From a virus: a DNA stretch of 33,034 bases. This document shows, in pieces, positions 1 through 7,717 of the stretch; position 1 is the first letter of the stretch, and every line of letters starts with the position of its first letter. Under the pieces are notes generated by a model that was not told the DNA's origin, made no database searches, and saw nothing but the letters and a program-made list of their open reading frames with translations. Position numbers and translations under genes: made by a program. Location: positions 1 to 33,034 of IMG/VR virus record IMGVR_UViG_3300044712_002053, one strand, 5' to 3'.

Positions 1-165
1 GTGTCGTCCGGGATGGGTGGCGGTACGAGCGAAATAGCCGGTACCTCGAGCACAGGGGGTAAGGCCGGGGTTGGCGGGAGCGCGCCGACAACCGGCGGCA
101 TGGTGTCCACGGGTGGCACAAGTGCGGTTGACCCGCGCTGCCCCGCGGTGCGCCCAATTGTAAGC
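1..165 (+). pseudogene. Host Gly/Ser/Thr-rich protein, 5' partial, cut by the prophage
   Basis: Frame 1 is open from the first base to a TGA at 166-168. The 55 visible residues are a low-complexity Gly/Ser/Thr linker with repeated GGT, TGG and GGS units, followed by DPRCPAVRPIVS. Such linkers usually tether a secreted or lipid-anchored domain to the membrane, and a Cys-rich domain normally follows. Here the frame stops one cysteine into that domain. The stop coincides with the start of phage-end-like DNA, so I infer that prophage insertion broke the host gene and the phage end supplies the stop. The N-terminus is outside the window and the protein's function cannot be told. It could instead be an intact short C-terminus, in which case the phage end lies slightly further right. 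Confidence 0.55.
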
Positions 166-326
166 TGAAGGGAACCACTTGATCTGGCAGTGCAGGTGAA
201 CCGGGATTTGGCGGGACGAACCGGGACTTTTCCCAGTAATTGACCTGGAAAGTGGCTCTCGAGGCCTCTGCCAAAACAAAGGTCCCTGGCGATGCACTGG
301 CTTCACGACCAAGCATCGACTTTTCG

Positions 327-353
327 AACCCCGAAAAAATGAACGGGGTTTTT
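327..353 (+). terminator. Rho-independent terminator for rightward transcripts
   Basis: AACCCCG (327-333) pairs with CGGGGTT (344-350) across a 10-nt A-rich loop, and the second arm runs into a T-run (349-353). It faces rightward, so it would stop transcripts entering from the broken host gene before they run antisense through the leftward phage operon. Leftward, no U-run follows the stem. Confidence 0.65.
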
Positions 354-373
354 GTGTATTCCCCTACCGGGCC

Positions 374-387
374 GGTTTTCGAAAACC
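374..387. repeat. 14-bp perfect palindrome near the left end
   Basis: GGTTTTCGAAAACC is fully self-complementary. It lies between the terminator and the innermost end repeat, in non-coding DNA. It has no loop, so it is more likely a protein-binding site than a terminator. Its role is unknown. Confidence 0.5.
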
Positions 388-463
388 TCGGCAAATCCGC
401 GAGTCGCCAAATTCCCAGTTCCCTTGATTTGGCAGAGGTTCGTTACGCCGTCGCTGCAAAAAC

Positions 464-748
464 TCAGTAGACCGCGGCTTCGGGAGGGTCGGGTCGAACT
501 GTGGGTTCCGGGTAATTCACAGTTGGGCCAGAGGCGACGTCGAACAGCTTCCGAAGATAGAAGTCGAGCAGGTGAGGAACGTTCACATCGAGTGTCTCGA
601 AGTGAGGAACGAGACCGTAGCCGGAGCAAACAACGCCCCGCTTCGCGTCCGCCATAATTCCCGTCACAAGGTCCGCCAGAATGCCACTGCCAGCGACGTC
701 GCCGCCGAGGCTGACGGTTGTGCCGTCGCGAAGCTTCCAGGGTTCCAC
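464..748 (-). CDS. 94-residue orphan downstream of MuF; possible immunity partner
   Basis: Last gene of the leftward operon, starting at GTG 17 nt after the MuF stop; an in-frame stop two codons upstream makes this the first possible start. It begins MEPWKLRDGTTVSLGGDV and ends in a Pro/Glu-rich tail (PEPTVRPDPPEAAVY). There are no membrane segments or Cys clusters, and I recognise no family. MuF proteins with an added enzymatic C-terminus are sometimes followed by a small immunity gene. This gene has the expected position and size, which is the only support for that role. It could equally be an unrelated accessory gene at the phage end. Confidence 0.6.
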   Translation of the reverse strand: MEPWKLRDGTTVSLGGDVAGSGILADLVTGIMADAKRGVVCSGYGLVPHFETLDVNVPHLLDFYLRKLFDVASGPTVNYPEPTVRPDPPEAAVY

Positions 749-765
749 GTGTCAATCTTGCGCCC

Positions 766-2406
766 TCACCGACCAGCAAGCAAGCCGAGCCCGAAATAAA
801 ACGACTCGGGGTCCTTCGCGAGAATCTCGGCGCCCTTTCCGTCTGCAAGGTAACCGGTGAAAGTTGAAAGGAACTCGCTCGATTCACTCCCCTCGTAAAC
901 CTTACCCACATAGGCGTTCCAATACTTATCTTCGCGGGTGCGCTCCGAGCTCCCGTACCGAAGTCCAGTGACGTCCGAAAGTCGGCGCGCCACTGCCCCC
1001 GCTTCGCGCGCGGATCTGAACGCCTTGGTGGCGCCCAAGATGCTCGGGGTCGAGGTTTCAACCGCGTGAGCCCACTCGTGAACCCACGTGCCAACCCCCG
1101 AATTCGAACCCATGTGTGCCTGAAGACGTTGCGGGATGCAATAGGCGCGGAACGACGGCGAGTTGTGCATGCGCCAACTCATATTCGGGACGCGAACGGG
1201 AGCACCGGTTAGCTTCTCAAACCACTTCGCGGCGGCGTTGAGTTTTTGCCTCGAGGAGTCGCTCTTGAGGCGCGGAACGCTCACCTTATCGCGCGCTTCG
1301 ATGGCTCTCGAGTGCGCCACAAGCAGGCGTGCGCATTCGGCGTCTTCGGCCGAGTTCTTGTAAAGCTTGCCAACCACTTCGGGGCCGTGCTTCGTCATCA
1401 ACTCGAGCGAGCGCGACGCGATATTGAGACCGGGAACACCTGCCTGTTTGAGCTGCTCGACGTGGTTGAGCGCATCTTCCCAGGTGATGTCCTTCGCTTG
1501 CTCCTGCATTGCGCGGCCGTAGCCAACCGCATCGGCGGCGTCGCCGTATTGCGAGCGATATTGTTCAGCCCAATGCTCCGGTGTCTTCGTTGGGTCACTC
1601 GCGGCGGCTGGTGTTGGTGTTGCCGGTGGTGTTTGCGGCGTTCCAGCGGGCGGGATTGGTTTCGTTGTTCCCGTGTTCGGGTCGTACGTTGCCTTGCCTG
1701 GGTTGTAGTCAAAGCCCGGGTCGATGCCTTTCGTCACGAGAATCGTGTCACCGGTGCGCGGATTCACCCAAGGCACCTTGGGAAGCTCGAGATTCTGCGT
1801 CACCGAAAGGCCGTAGCGTGCAAGGTCGCGTTCGTTGAGCGACTCAACCTTGCAGTGACAGTTCCAGCCGTTCATTGGCATGATGTGATCCCATGCCGGG
1901 TCACCAACGGGCAGCACAACGTTGTGCCACTTCTGGTGTTGCGGGCGGTCGTTTGGGTGATGCGTCTTTCCGTGGCGGTGAACGTACCGAAGATACGGGC
2001 GCGTCGCTTTGGTGCGCTCGATGCGTTGCCAGCGGCCCGCCGAGTGAGCTTGCCGAAGGTTCGTGTTGTAAATGGTTTCGAGACGCCGAGGCGTTCCTGT
2101 TGTCACCGTCTTCTTCTCGCCGGTGGCCGGATCCGTCATCTCTTTTTTGCCCCACCAACCCTTATCGTAAAGCGTCGGGATGAGGTTCTTCTGGAAGTCC
2201 CGAAGCGTTGTGCCGTTGGTGATGGCGTCGGCAACGGCCGCGCGGATGTCTTCGAGGATGTCGCGTTGCATTGCCTTCGCAACGGTGAACGCTTGACTGT
2301 GTTGCTGCTGCCAAACATCGAGCCACGAGAACGAAGTCGCGTAGCCCTTCGCGTTGAACCACTTGATGGCTTCCTCGGGTGGTAGCCCGAAAGGGTCAAT
2401 CGGCAT
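766..2406 (-). CDS. F: MuF head morphogenesis protein fused to HEWAH metallopeptidase-like domain
   Basis: A 546-residue protein. Residues about 30-195 form the Phage_Mu_F domain (minor head protein near the portal), ending in the characteristic GWNCHCKV at 180-187. A Pro/Thr/Ala-rich linker (about 245-272) leads to a second region of about 270 residues holding HEWAH at 443-447, a match to the zinc-peptidase motif HExxH, with SSEFLS (Glu511) downstream as a possible third zinc ligand. The C-terminus (DPESFYFGLGLL) resembles ends of phage polyvalent metallopeptidases. MuF proteins often carry such effector domains, which may be injected with the DNA; this role is inferred. ATG start overlaps the portal end by 11 nt. 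It is longer than a plain MuF domain because of the fusion. Confidence 0.88.
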   Translation of the reverse strand: MPIDPFGLPPEEAIKWFNAKGYATSFSWLDVWQQQHSQAFTVAKAMQRDILEDIRAAVADAITNGTTLRDFQKNLIPTLYDKGWWGKKEMTDPATGEKKTVTTGTPRRLETIYNTNLRQAHSAGRWQRIERTKATRPYLRYVHRHGKTHHPNDRPQHQKWHNVVLPVGDPAWDHIMPMNGWNCHCKVESLNERDLARYGLSVTQNLELPKVPWVNPRTGDTILVTKGIDPGFDYNPGKATYDPNTGTTKPIPPAGTPQTPPATPTPAAASDPTKTPEHWAEQYRSQYGDAADAVGYGRAMQEQAKDITWEDALNHVEQLKQAGVPGLNIASRSLELMTKHGPEVVGKLYKNSAEDAECARLLVAHSRAIEARDKVSVPRLKSDSSRQKLNAAAKWFEKLTGAPVRVPNMSWRMHNSPSFRAYCIPQRLQAHMGSNSGVGTWVHEWAHAVETSTPSILGATKAFRSAREAGAVARRLSDVTGLRYGSSERTREDKYWNAYVGKVYEGSESSEFLSTFTGYLADGKGAEILAKDPESFYFGLGLLAGR

Positions 2407-3880
2407 CTACTTCAGCGCCGACCTGTCCCGCGATGTTGGCGGCGAACATCACCCGCGCGAGACTGTCGGTGATGGTCGCCGGTGAGGTTTTGGCGAGCTC
2501 GTCGAGTCGGTTGCGCACGTCTTCGAGGCTCGATGCGCCCTCGACGAATTGCTGAACGGCTTCAACCTGAGGACCGATTACCTTTTCCCATTTGTCACCG
2601 CCAATAAGGTTCTCGATGGCGTTATCAGCTGGGCCGACAAGGGGCTGATTCGGTTCTGCGAACGCCGCTTGCCCAGATGTCTGTTGCGTCGCATCGGGGC
2701 TCGCGCCTTGCGTCTTCGGGTCGATGAAGTCGTAGCCGTCGCCGTATGTCTCTTGAACGCGCTGCGCACTCGGTCTGTAGCCGATGGTGTTGAGTTGCAC
2801 GTCGCGCTCAGCGGCGGCCTTCAGGTCTTCCGATTCGGAGTAGTCGCGCCACACCTTCGGCGTCTTCGCGCCCGGATAATTCCACAGCGTGAGCCATGTT
2901 GCGGGGCCGCGCATGAAGCTTTCGCAGATGAGATCCGCGTAAGTCTTCGATACCATAACCTTCACATCGGCGTGCACATTCGCTTGCGACAATGAAGAAC
3001 CGTTGTCCGTGGTCATTGTCTGACAAAGCACGACTTTCGACACGCAGGCGTCGGCATAGTGGCAGAACTTCTCGTAGTCGTCGCCAGCGCGTGCGAGTGC
3101 TTGTAGGAGCTCGAGAGCTACAGAATTCGGAATTGCAATTGCGCCACCGAGTAAGATGCTCTTCGCAAGGTCGAGCGCCTTCTTGCGCTCGCCGTCGCCG
3201 GCGCCCGAGGGAAACTTTGCAACTGGCGTTGGGCTCGCGAACTTCTCGCCCCAGAGTGCCCAGAAGCGCATCATGTTGCGCTTGAACCACACGGGCCAGT
3301 AGCAGTAGTAACCGAGCCCGAGCGGATACGGGTCGTCATCGTCGTCGCTGTCGGCGCGGAACACCCAAAACTTGTTGGGTGGCATCACGGTGCCCTCGGG
3401 CAAGTCTTTTCGAACGAGACGCAGGGCACCGTTCACATCGAACTTGAAGCGACGAGCCTTGCGCACTTTGATGTCATTGAGAAGGATGTGCTTGCCGTCG
3501 GTTCCGTATAGGCACTCACTGACACCATACCCGCTCCAAACACCCTTGAGCATCTTGCGCGTGATGGCGTCCCAGCTAAGGGCCTCGAGCTGCGCTCGCA
3601 AGTCATCGGCCGCGAGCTTGTCAATCGGCGCGTCGCCTCCGGGCTCGACGTGGGTTTCGCGCGCCGTGATGTCCGTGCGCAGTTGTTTGAACGTCGAGTA
3701 ACACTGGTCGTCGGCGAGCACCTTGTCATAGATGACCAGGTCGCCGCCTTTCGCCTTCAGAATCTCGTCGTTCGCAACCTGAAGTTCTTGCGCGAAGTTG
3801 GCGCCGATGTCCTGAGACGTGACAACTGCAACCTCGTCGAACGTGGGCTTCTCAATGGGGGTCGTCTCGTTGGTTGCCAT
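2396..3880 (-). CDS. Portal protein, DUF935 family (Mu gp29-like)
   Basis: A 494-residue portal subunit, the normal size for the family. Portals form the dodecameric ring through which DNA enters and leaves the capsid. Family hallmarks are visible: the WFKRNMMRFWALWGEKFASP segment in the middle, then a QTMTTDNGSSLSQANVH segment and a C-terminal clip and crown with acidic and Gln-rich stretches. The ATG is preceded by AGGA and sits 7 nt after the upstream stop. It is followed directly by MuF (11-nt overlap), the usual Mu-family order, but on the leftward strand. Confidence 0.93.
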   Translation of the reverse strand: MATNETTPIEKPTFDEVAVVTSQDIGANFAQELQVANDEILKAKGGDLVIYDKVLADDQCYSTFKQLRTDITARETHVEPGGDAPIDKLAADDLRAQLEALSWDAITRKMLKGVWSGYGVSECLYGTDGKHILLNDIKVRKARRFKFDVNGALRLVRKDLPEGTVMPPNKFWVFRADSDDDDDPYPLGLGYYCYWPVWFKRNMMRFWALWGEKFASPTPVAKFPSGAGDGERKKALDLAKSILLGGAIAIPNSVALELLQALARAGDDYEKFCHYADACVSKVVLCQTMTTDNGSSLSQANVHADVKVMVSKTYADLICESFMRGPATWLTLWNYPGAKTPKVWRDYSESEDLKAAAERDVQLNTIGYRPSAQRVQETYGDGYDFIDPKTQGASPDATQQTSGQAAFAEPNQPLVGPADNAIENLIGGDKWEKVIGPQVEAVQQFVEGASSLEDVRNRLDELAKTSPATITDSLARVMFAANIAGQVGAEVDAD

Positions 3881-3887
3881 GGCGGTC

Positions 3888-4529
3888 CTATGCGACGTCG
3901 CCCCAGTCGAACTGCGCTGCCGCTTGTTCGACGATGGCGACCCGTGACTTCATTAGTTTCAGATACACGCTCGCGTCTGCGGTGTAGTAACCGGCGTCGT
4001 GAAGCGCTCGGTTGTATGTCTCGAGATTGCCGGTCATGAGAGCGTTGAGTACGCTCTGGTGCGACTCGAGGTAACTGAGCTGACTGCGCACGCCATCGAA
4101 CAAGTCATCGAACGCCCTGAAGCGCGACCACGGGTGCGGCGGCTTGATGCGCAGCGAGACCATGTTGATCGGGCCCGACTTCGTGGCGCGGACGTACCTG
4201 CTTTTCACGGTCAAGCAATTGGCGAATTCCTTGTATTGGAAAAGCAGCCGCTGATACTGCGCTTCGGTGACTTCTTCGCCGCACTCGAACATCGTGAAGT
4301 CGCCAGTCCAACCGTGCACACCGAGCACGAGGGCCTTGATGTTACCGAGGTTGTAGCAGTGGCACGCGCTGAACCTCTCGCCGACTTCGGCGTTGCAGTG
4401 CACCACCTTGAGCGTTACCGTTGCCCGTGTTGGGTTCACGCCCATCTCTTCCCACACGCGAAGGAATCCGTTGAATAGATCCGCGCACGTGACGGGCGTG
4501 AGCTTGTCGGGCAGCAGTCTTCCGGTCAT
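3888..4529 (-). CDS. Glucosaminidase-like endolysin (muramidase) candidate
   Basis: A 213-residue protein whose pattern matches the Glucosaminidase/FlgJ-type peptidoglycan hydrolase fold. HCNAEVG (44-50) stands where the family has its catalytic Glu (here Glu48), then NLGNIK (60-65), FRAFDDLFDGV (137-147) and the late family signature HDAGYYTAD (177-185) followed by VYLKLMKS. I infer endolysin activity that cuts the glycan backbone at lysis. No signal peptide is seen, so release would need a membrane-permeabilising partner; the membrane protein two genes upstream is the candidate. The ATG was chosen for its GAGGAAG ribosome site and 7-nt spacing from the previous stop; a longer open frame upstream only shadows the neighbour. 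Its position between terminase and portal is unusual. Confidence 0.72.
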   Translation of the reverse strand: MTGRLLPDKLTPVTCADLFNGFLRVWEEMGVNPTRATVTLKVVHCNAEVGERFSACHCYNLGNIKALVLGVHGWTGDFTMFECGEEVTEAQYQRLLFQYKEFANCLTVKSRYVRATKSGPINMVSLRIKPPHPWSRFRAFDDLFDGVRSQLSYLESHQSVLNALMTGNLETYNRALHDAGYYTADASVYLKLMKSRVAIVEQAAAQFDWGDVA

Positions 4530-4536
4530 GGCTTCC

Positions 4537-5616
4537 TCACTCGAACGACCGACGGACCTTGACCGTGGGCACGATTGGGCAGTCGCCATCGAAGTGCAGC
4601 TTTGGCAAGTCGCTCGTTGCAATCCACGCATACCCGCAACCCGTGCCGTCGATGGGCGTGTTCTTGTCAACCTCGGAGGCGATGCACCACCAAACAGGGC
4701 CCCATGATGTGCGCACCCACACGCCGCCACCTTCCACGGGAAGCTTGGCGTCAAAGTCGACGGCGAGCATCTCGTGTCCACCAACGTTTTGTGCCGCTGT
4801 GCCAATCTGAAGACGGCCGTTAGTTCCCGGCGTATACATTGTGGCTCGGAAGTCCACGCCAATCATGCAGGTCGAGCGCGTGAGCCCAGCCTTCAGGTCT
4901 GAAACGGTGTCCGCCGTCGTAAAGCCATCGAGCAGATCCATCTTGACGAGCCACGTCGCAACGCTCGACCCGTAGGTGCCGGTGTCGTTAGCGCCCGTCG
5001 TTGGGTTGAATGCTCGGGGGCACGACTTCGAGGTGCAAGGAACGGCGCAACCGTTATCGATGCACGTGCCGCCTTGATACGCTTCGAGCCCGTAGTTGAA
5101 CCCGTAGAACGCGAGGTCGTTGAACGGCGCCGATGCAATCATCGCGATGCCGGTGAAGCCCGCGCATGCGCCGTAACTCAACTGATTGATGTTGGGCCTG
5201 GGCGCATGTTGCCACGGCCAGCAATCGGTGGTCGCTTCAGGGGTGATCGGGGCACGGTTCGCGGCTCGAAGATGGCGCCCGCTCAGCTTGTGGAACTTCG
5301 CTTGACGTGCGTCCGAAGCCACGAGCGAGTTCGGCGTTGGGCGCTCGGGTTCAAGGCAAACCGATGTGCCTCCGGTCGCGGATGATCCACCCGTCGACGC
5401 GCTGCCGCCTTGGCTGTTCGTGCCACCCGTTGACAATGCGCCGCCGGTTGCGCCGGCGTCGAGCGAAGGCGAGCCGCCGATGCTTCCCGATCCGCCGGTG
5501 CTCCCGATTGGGATGCAGCCGGAGAAAAAACTCGCAACCGCACACGCTCCAAAGATAAACGCCAGCGCGAGGAACGTGGCGGCCGCGAACTTGCCGAAAG
5601 TCTTCAGCCAGTTCAT
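4537..5616 (-). CDS. Papain-like (C1-type) peptidase with lipoprotein-type N-terminus
   Basis: A 359-residue protein. A hydrophobic N-terminus (10-33) ends at FSGC (31-34), a plausible though non-canonical lipobox. Residues 36-85 are a Gly/Ser/Thr linker with GGS/TGG repeats, followed by a papain-like domain: Gln145 six residues before Cys151 in SYGACAGF (oxyanion Gln and nucleophile), GGHEMLAVDFD (His281), then VRTSWG (301-306), where the family normally has NSWG. The usual catalytic Asn is therefore Thr303, which may lower or alter activity. Several extra Cys (185-199) suggest disulphides, fitting export. It overlaps the upstream gene by ATGA and precedes the muramidase, so it may help degrade the envelope at lysis. 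It could also be an accessory gene taken from the host, given the host-style linker. Confidence 0.75.
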   Translation of the reverse strand: MNWLKTFGKFAAATFLALAFIFGACAVASFFSGCIPIGSTGGSGSIGGSPSLDAGATGGALSTGGTNSQGGSASTGGSSATGGTSVCLEPERPTPNSLVASDARQAKFHKLSGRHLRAANRAPITPEATTDCWPWQHAPRPNINQLSYGACAGFTGIAMIASAPFNDLAFYGFNYGLEAYQGGTCIDNGCAVPCTSKSCPRAFNPTTGANDTGTYGSSVATWLVKMDLLDGFTTADTVSDLKAGLTRSTCMIGVDFRATMYTPGTNGRLQIGTAAQNVGGHEMLAVDFDAKLPVEGGGVWVRTSWGPVWWCIASEVDKNTPIDGTGCGYAWIATSDLPKLHFDGDCPIVPTVKVRRSFE

Positions 5617-6146
5617 CGGACAACCCCCAGTTTACGTGCCGCGGCAACCGCTTCGATGCCGGGTGCCGTCACTTGGCGGCTTTCGGCGGGCGTTCGCATG
5701 AAGGGCGCAACGACGTCTGATAGTTCGCAGAGCGCTTCTGCAAAGTCGCCGATATCAACGCCTCGCATTACCGCCTCGGTGCGCACTTCCACGCGCCCCG
5801 CGAGGTCCTTGCTGCAGACCGAGCGCCATTCGTCGAACGCCGACTTCGCCCAGGGCATCGAGCTGCACCCGGTGAGCAAGAAGAGCATTCCAACCGTGCC
5901 GATGATGGCGGCGATTCGTGCGTCGGCGAGGGTCTTCAGGCTCGCGAATATCTTCCAGAAGTCGAGGCCCGTGGCGCGCAGTAGATTCAGCACGAACTGA
6001 AGCTTCGGGTGCGCGAGGCACCAGGTGTCAACGCGGGTCTTGCGTGCGAACAAGAGGGTGATGAAGCCCGCGAGGATGTACCAACAGAGGAACATCGCAA
6101 CGGCTGCCGCATTGCTGCGGATGAGGGTGATGAATTCGTTCGTCAT
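5613..6146 (-). CDS. Membrane protein, candidate holin/spanin-like lysis protein
   Basis: A 177-residue protein with one clear membrane segment at 12-34, a basic amphipathic stretch (35-77), and a second hydrophobic segment (78-93) ending in LTGC (91-94), a good lipobox, followed by a soluble tail. A lipobox this deep cannot act as a normal signal peptide unless translation restarts at Met87 (genomic 5888); the ribosome site there is poor. I do not recognise the family. Position (coupled by ATGA to both terL and the papain-like gene, two genes before the muramidase) suggests a lysis role, holin-like or outer-membrane-linking. This rests on topology and context only. Confidence 0.6.
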   Translation of the reverse strand: MTNEFITLIRSNAAAVAMFLCWYILAGFITLLFARKTRVDTWCLAHPKLQFVLNLLRATGLDFWKIFASLKTLADARIAAIIGTVGMLFLLTGCSSMPWAKSAFDEWRSVCSKDLAGRVEVRTEAVMRGVDIGDFAEALCELSDVVAPFMRTPAESRQVTAPGIEAVAAARKLGVVR

Positions 6147-7717
6147 AGGTTCCAGCTTTCGAGGTTGCCGGCGTCGTTGAACGTGGATTCGTGGAGTTCG
6201 GACGTTGCCGGCGCATCGCCCGAGAGGAATCCGAAGTCACTGGCTTCGAGCGTTGAGCTCGCGAACATCGCAAGGACGGCGGCGATGGCCGTGTCACCGT
6301 GGCGCTTCTCGTCGGCGCTGCCCGTGCGCTCGACCACGCGCGGCACGCCCTTGACCACTTCGATGGTCCGGAAGTCGTCCACGATGTCAGAGTTCGCGGG
6401 AATCGAGAACTTGCCATCCTCGAGCGCGCTCTTGAGTTTCGGCATGTGCTCGCGGTACCAATTCTCCGAGAGCATCACCTGCGCGATAGTGTCCGGGCCG
6501 TAGCGTTGCCTAGCGCGCTCGGCGAGGTACTGACCATTGCCGCGCGCATCGAGAGCCGCGCCGGAGAACTTAGGCAGTCGGTCGCAGATGAAGCAGAGGA
6601 TCTGCTCTTGCTCCCGAAACGGGACGTTGCGCAGTTCGACCACGAACGGTGTGCTGCGCGAGAGGTCCGCCTCGAGGATGAGTGGCCACAGTGCAGTGAG
6701 GTCACCCGAGCGCCCGAAGTCTTCACCGAGATATGAGTGCGTGCCCGAAAGCGACGAAAGCAGCGGACCGAGTGTCTCGTTGCACCAGGCGCCACACTCG
6801 AGAGAGCGAGCGTGATCTCCGACATCAACGAACTTGTCGTCGCAGGTCCAGCGAACCACGGGCGCCGGAGCGCTTCGAGATTCCAGGAGCACCCGGCTGA
6901 AGTACTTCCCGCCGCCGGCGCGCGGAACGCAGTGAAGCTCTTCTTCTGCGGAGTCGCCATAGATGCGGACAATCTCGTCTCGCCACTTCTGCTCGCCCTC
7001 GGCGGTCCACTCGATGCCCCGCACGAGGCACACGCGGCGATAGAGGCCATCCCGAATCGCATCGTCGAACGTGATGCGGAGCACCTTGTAGGGTCGTTTG
7101 CCCGCGCGGCACTCCTGAATCAACTCGTTGAACGGGTTATCGGTGCCATCGTGGGTGCTGATAACGAGCACCTTGCCGCCCCAGATGAGCAGCGCGAATG
7201 CGGCCTTGAGCAGCTCGGTTGGCTCATCGTGGAACGCGAACTCGTCGAGGATGACGTAGCCTTGGCGACCGCGAAGTGACCGTGGTCTCGAGCAAAGGGC
7301 AACAATCTCGAACCCCGAAAGGAACCGGATCCGGAATGCCTGAATCGCACGCTCGGCGCCCTTCTCATCTTGTTCCTTGAACAGAAACTCGGACACCTCG
7401 GACGCCGCTTGTGAGAAGGCCTTGGCCCAGTTGGCGCAGCAGTCGATGAACTCCCGCGTCATGTCGAGGTTGTAGCCGATGTAGAGAACGTCCTGCCCGC
7501 CCGACTTCTTCTCAGAGGCCGCGGTGAGTACCGCTTCGGCGCCGATGCCCCAGGTCGCGCCGATGCGGCGTGACTTCTCGACGACAACAACCTGATTGTT
7601 CGCGGTCGCTTCGAACAAATCCTTCTGATACTGAAGGAAGATGTCCGGGTGCATGTGCTCGGACGATGCGGTTTGCTTATGCTCCCGCCACTGCTTGTCG
7701 GTGACAGGTGCGGTCAT
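6143..7717 (-). CDS. terL: Large terminase subunit, ATPase-nuclease (Mu gp28-like)
   Basis: A 524-residue packaging motor. The ATPase half has a Walker A-like EKSRRIGAT (47-55), Walker B YVILDE (154-159) and a coupling motif VISTHDG (185-191). The RNase H-like nuclease half has the three expected acids: Asp333 in GEDFGRSGD, Asp390 in ALDARGNG and Asp475 in KRHGDTA. Length is normal for Mu-family TerL. It docks on the portal and cuts phage DNA during headful packaging. ATG start overlaps the small-terminase stop (ATGA), and the downstream membrane gene overlaps its own end. Confidence 0.95.
   Translation of the reverse strand: MTAPVTDKQWREHKQTASSEHMHPDIFLQYQKDLFEATANNQVVVVEKSRRIGATWGIGAEAVLTAASEKKSGGQDVLYIGYNLDMTREFIDCCANWAKAFSQAASEVSEFLFKEQDEKGAERAIQAFRIRFLSGFEIVALCSRPRSLRGRQGYVILDEFAFHDEPTELLKAAFALLIWGGKVLVISTHDGTDNPFNELIQECRAGKRPYKVLRITFDDAIRDGLYRRVCLVRGIEWTAEGEQKWRDEIVRIYGDSAEEELHCVPRAGGGKYFSRVLLESRSAPAPVVRWTCDDKFVDVGDHARSLECGAWCNETLGPLLSSLSGTHSYLGEDFGRSGDLTALWPLILEADLSRSTPFVVELRNVPFREQEQILCFICDRLPKFSGAALDARGNGQYLAERARQRYGPDTIAQVMLSENWYREHMPKLKSALEDGKFSIPANSDIVDDFRTIEVVKGVPRVVERTGSADEKRHGDTAIAAVLAMFASSTLEASDFGFLSGDAPATSELHESTFNDAGNLESWNL

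Larger units (their letters stand above)
178..435. repeat. Left-end repeats, candidate transposase-binding sites
   Basis: A 13-bp motif CTTGATCTGGCAG at 178-190 recurs with one change at 423-435 (CTTGATTTGGCAG), and a diverged copy TTGACCTGGAAA lies at 240-251. The last two copies are both preceded by TTCCCAGT (230-237 and 412-419). A second repeat, GAACCGGGA, occurs at 198-206 and 218-226, exactly 20 bp apart. Mu transposase binds three sites near each phage end, the first within the outer 30 bp. The 178-190 copy lies 13-25 bp from the proposed end, which fits. The stretch 169-463 holds no credible gene: only these repeats, a terminator and a palindrome. Confidence 0.6.

Noticed and set aside
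240-470. A 76-codon rightward frame near the left end
   Set aside because: It would contain the terminator, the palindrome and end repeats; no ribosome site and no family.
303-1094. A 263-codon leftward frame
   Set aside because: Out of frame with MuF and the 94-residue gene and overlapping both; Arg/Ser-rich shadow that also runs through the terminator.
1246-2385. A 379-codon rightward open frame
   Set aside because: It lies antisense to the MuF gene, is Arg/Val/Cys-rich in the way typical of GC-rich shadow frames, and has no domain or ribosome site.
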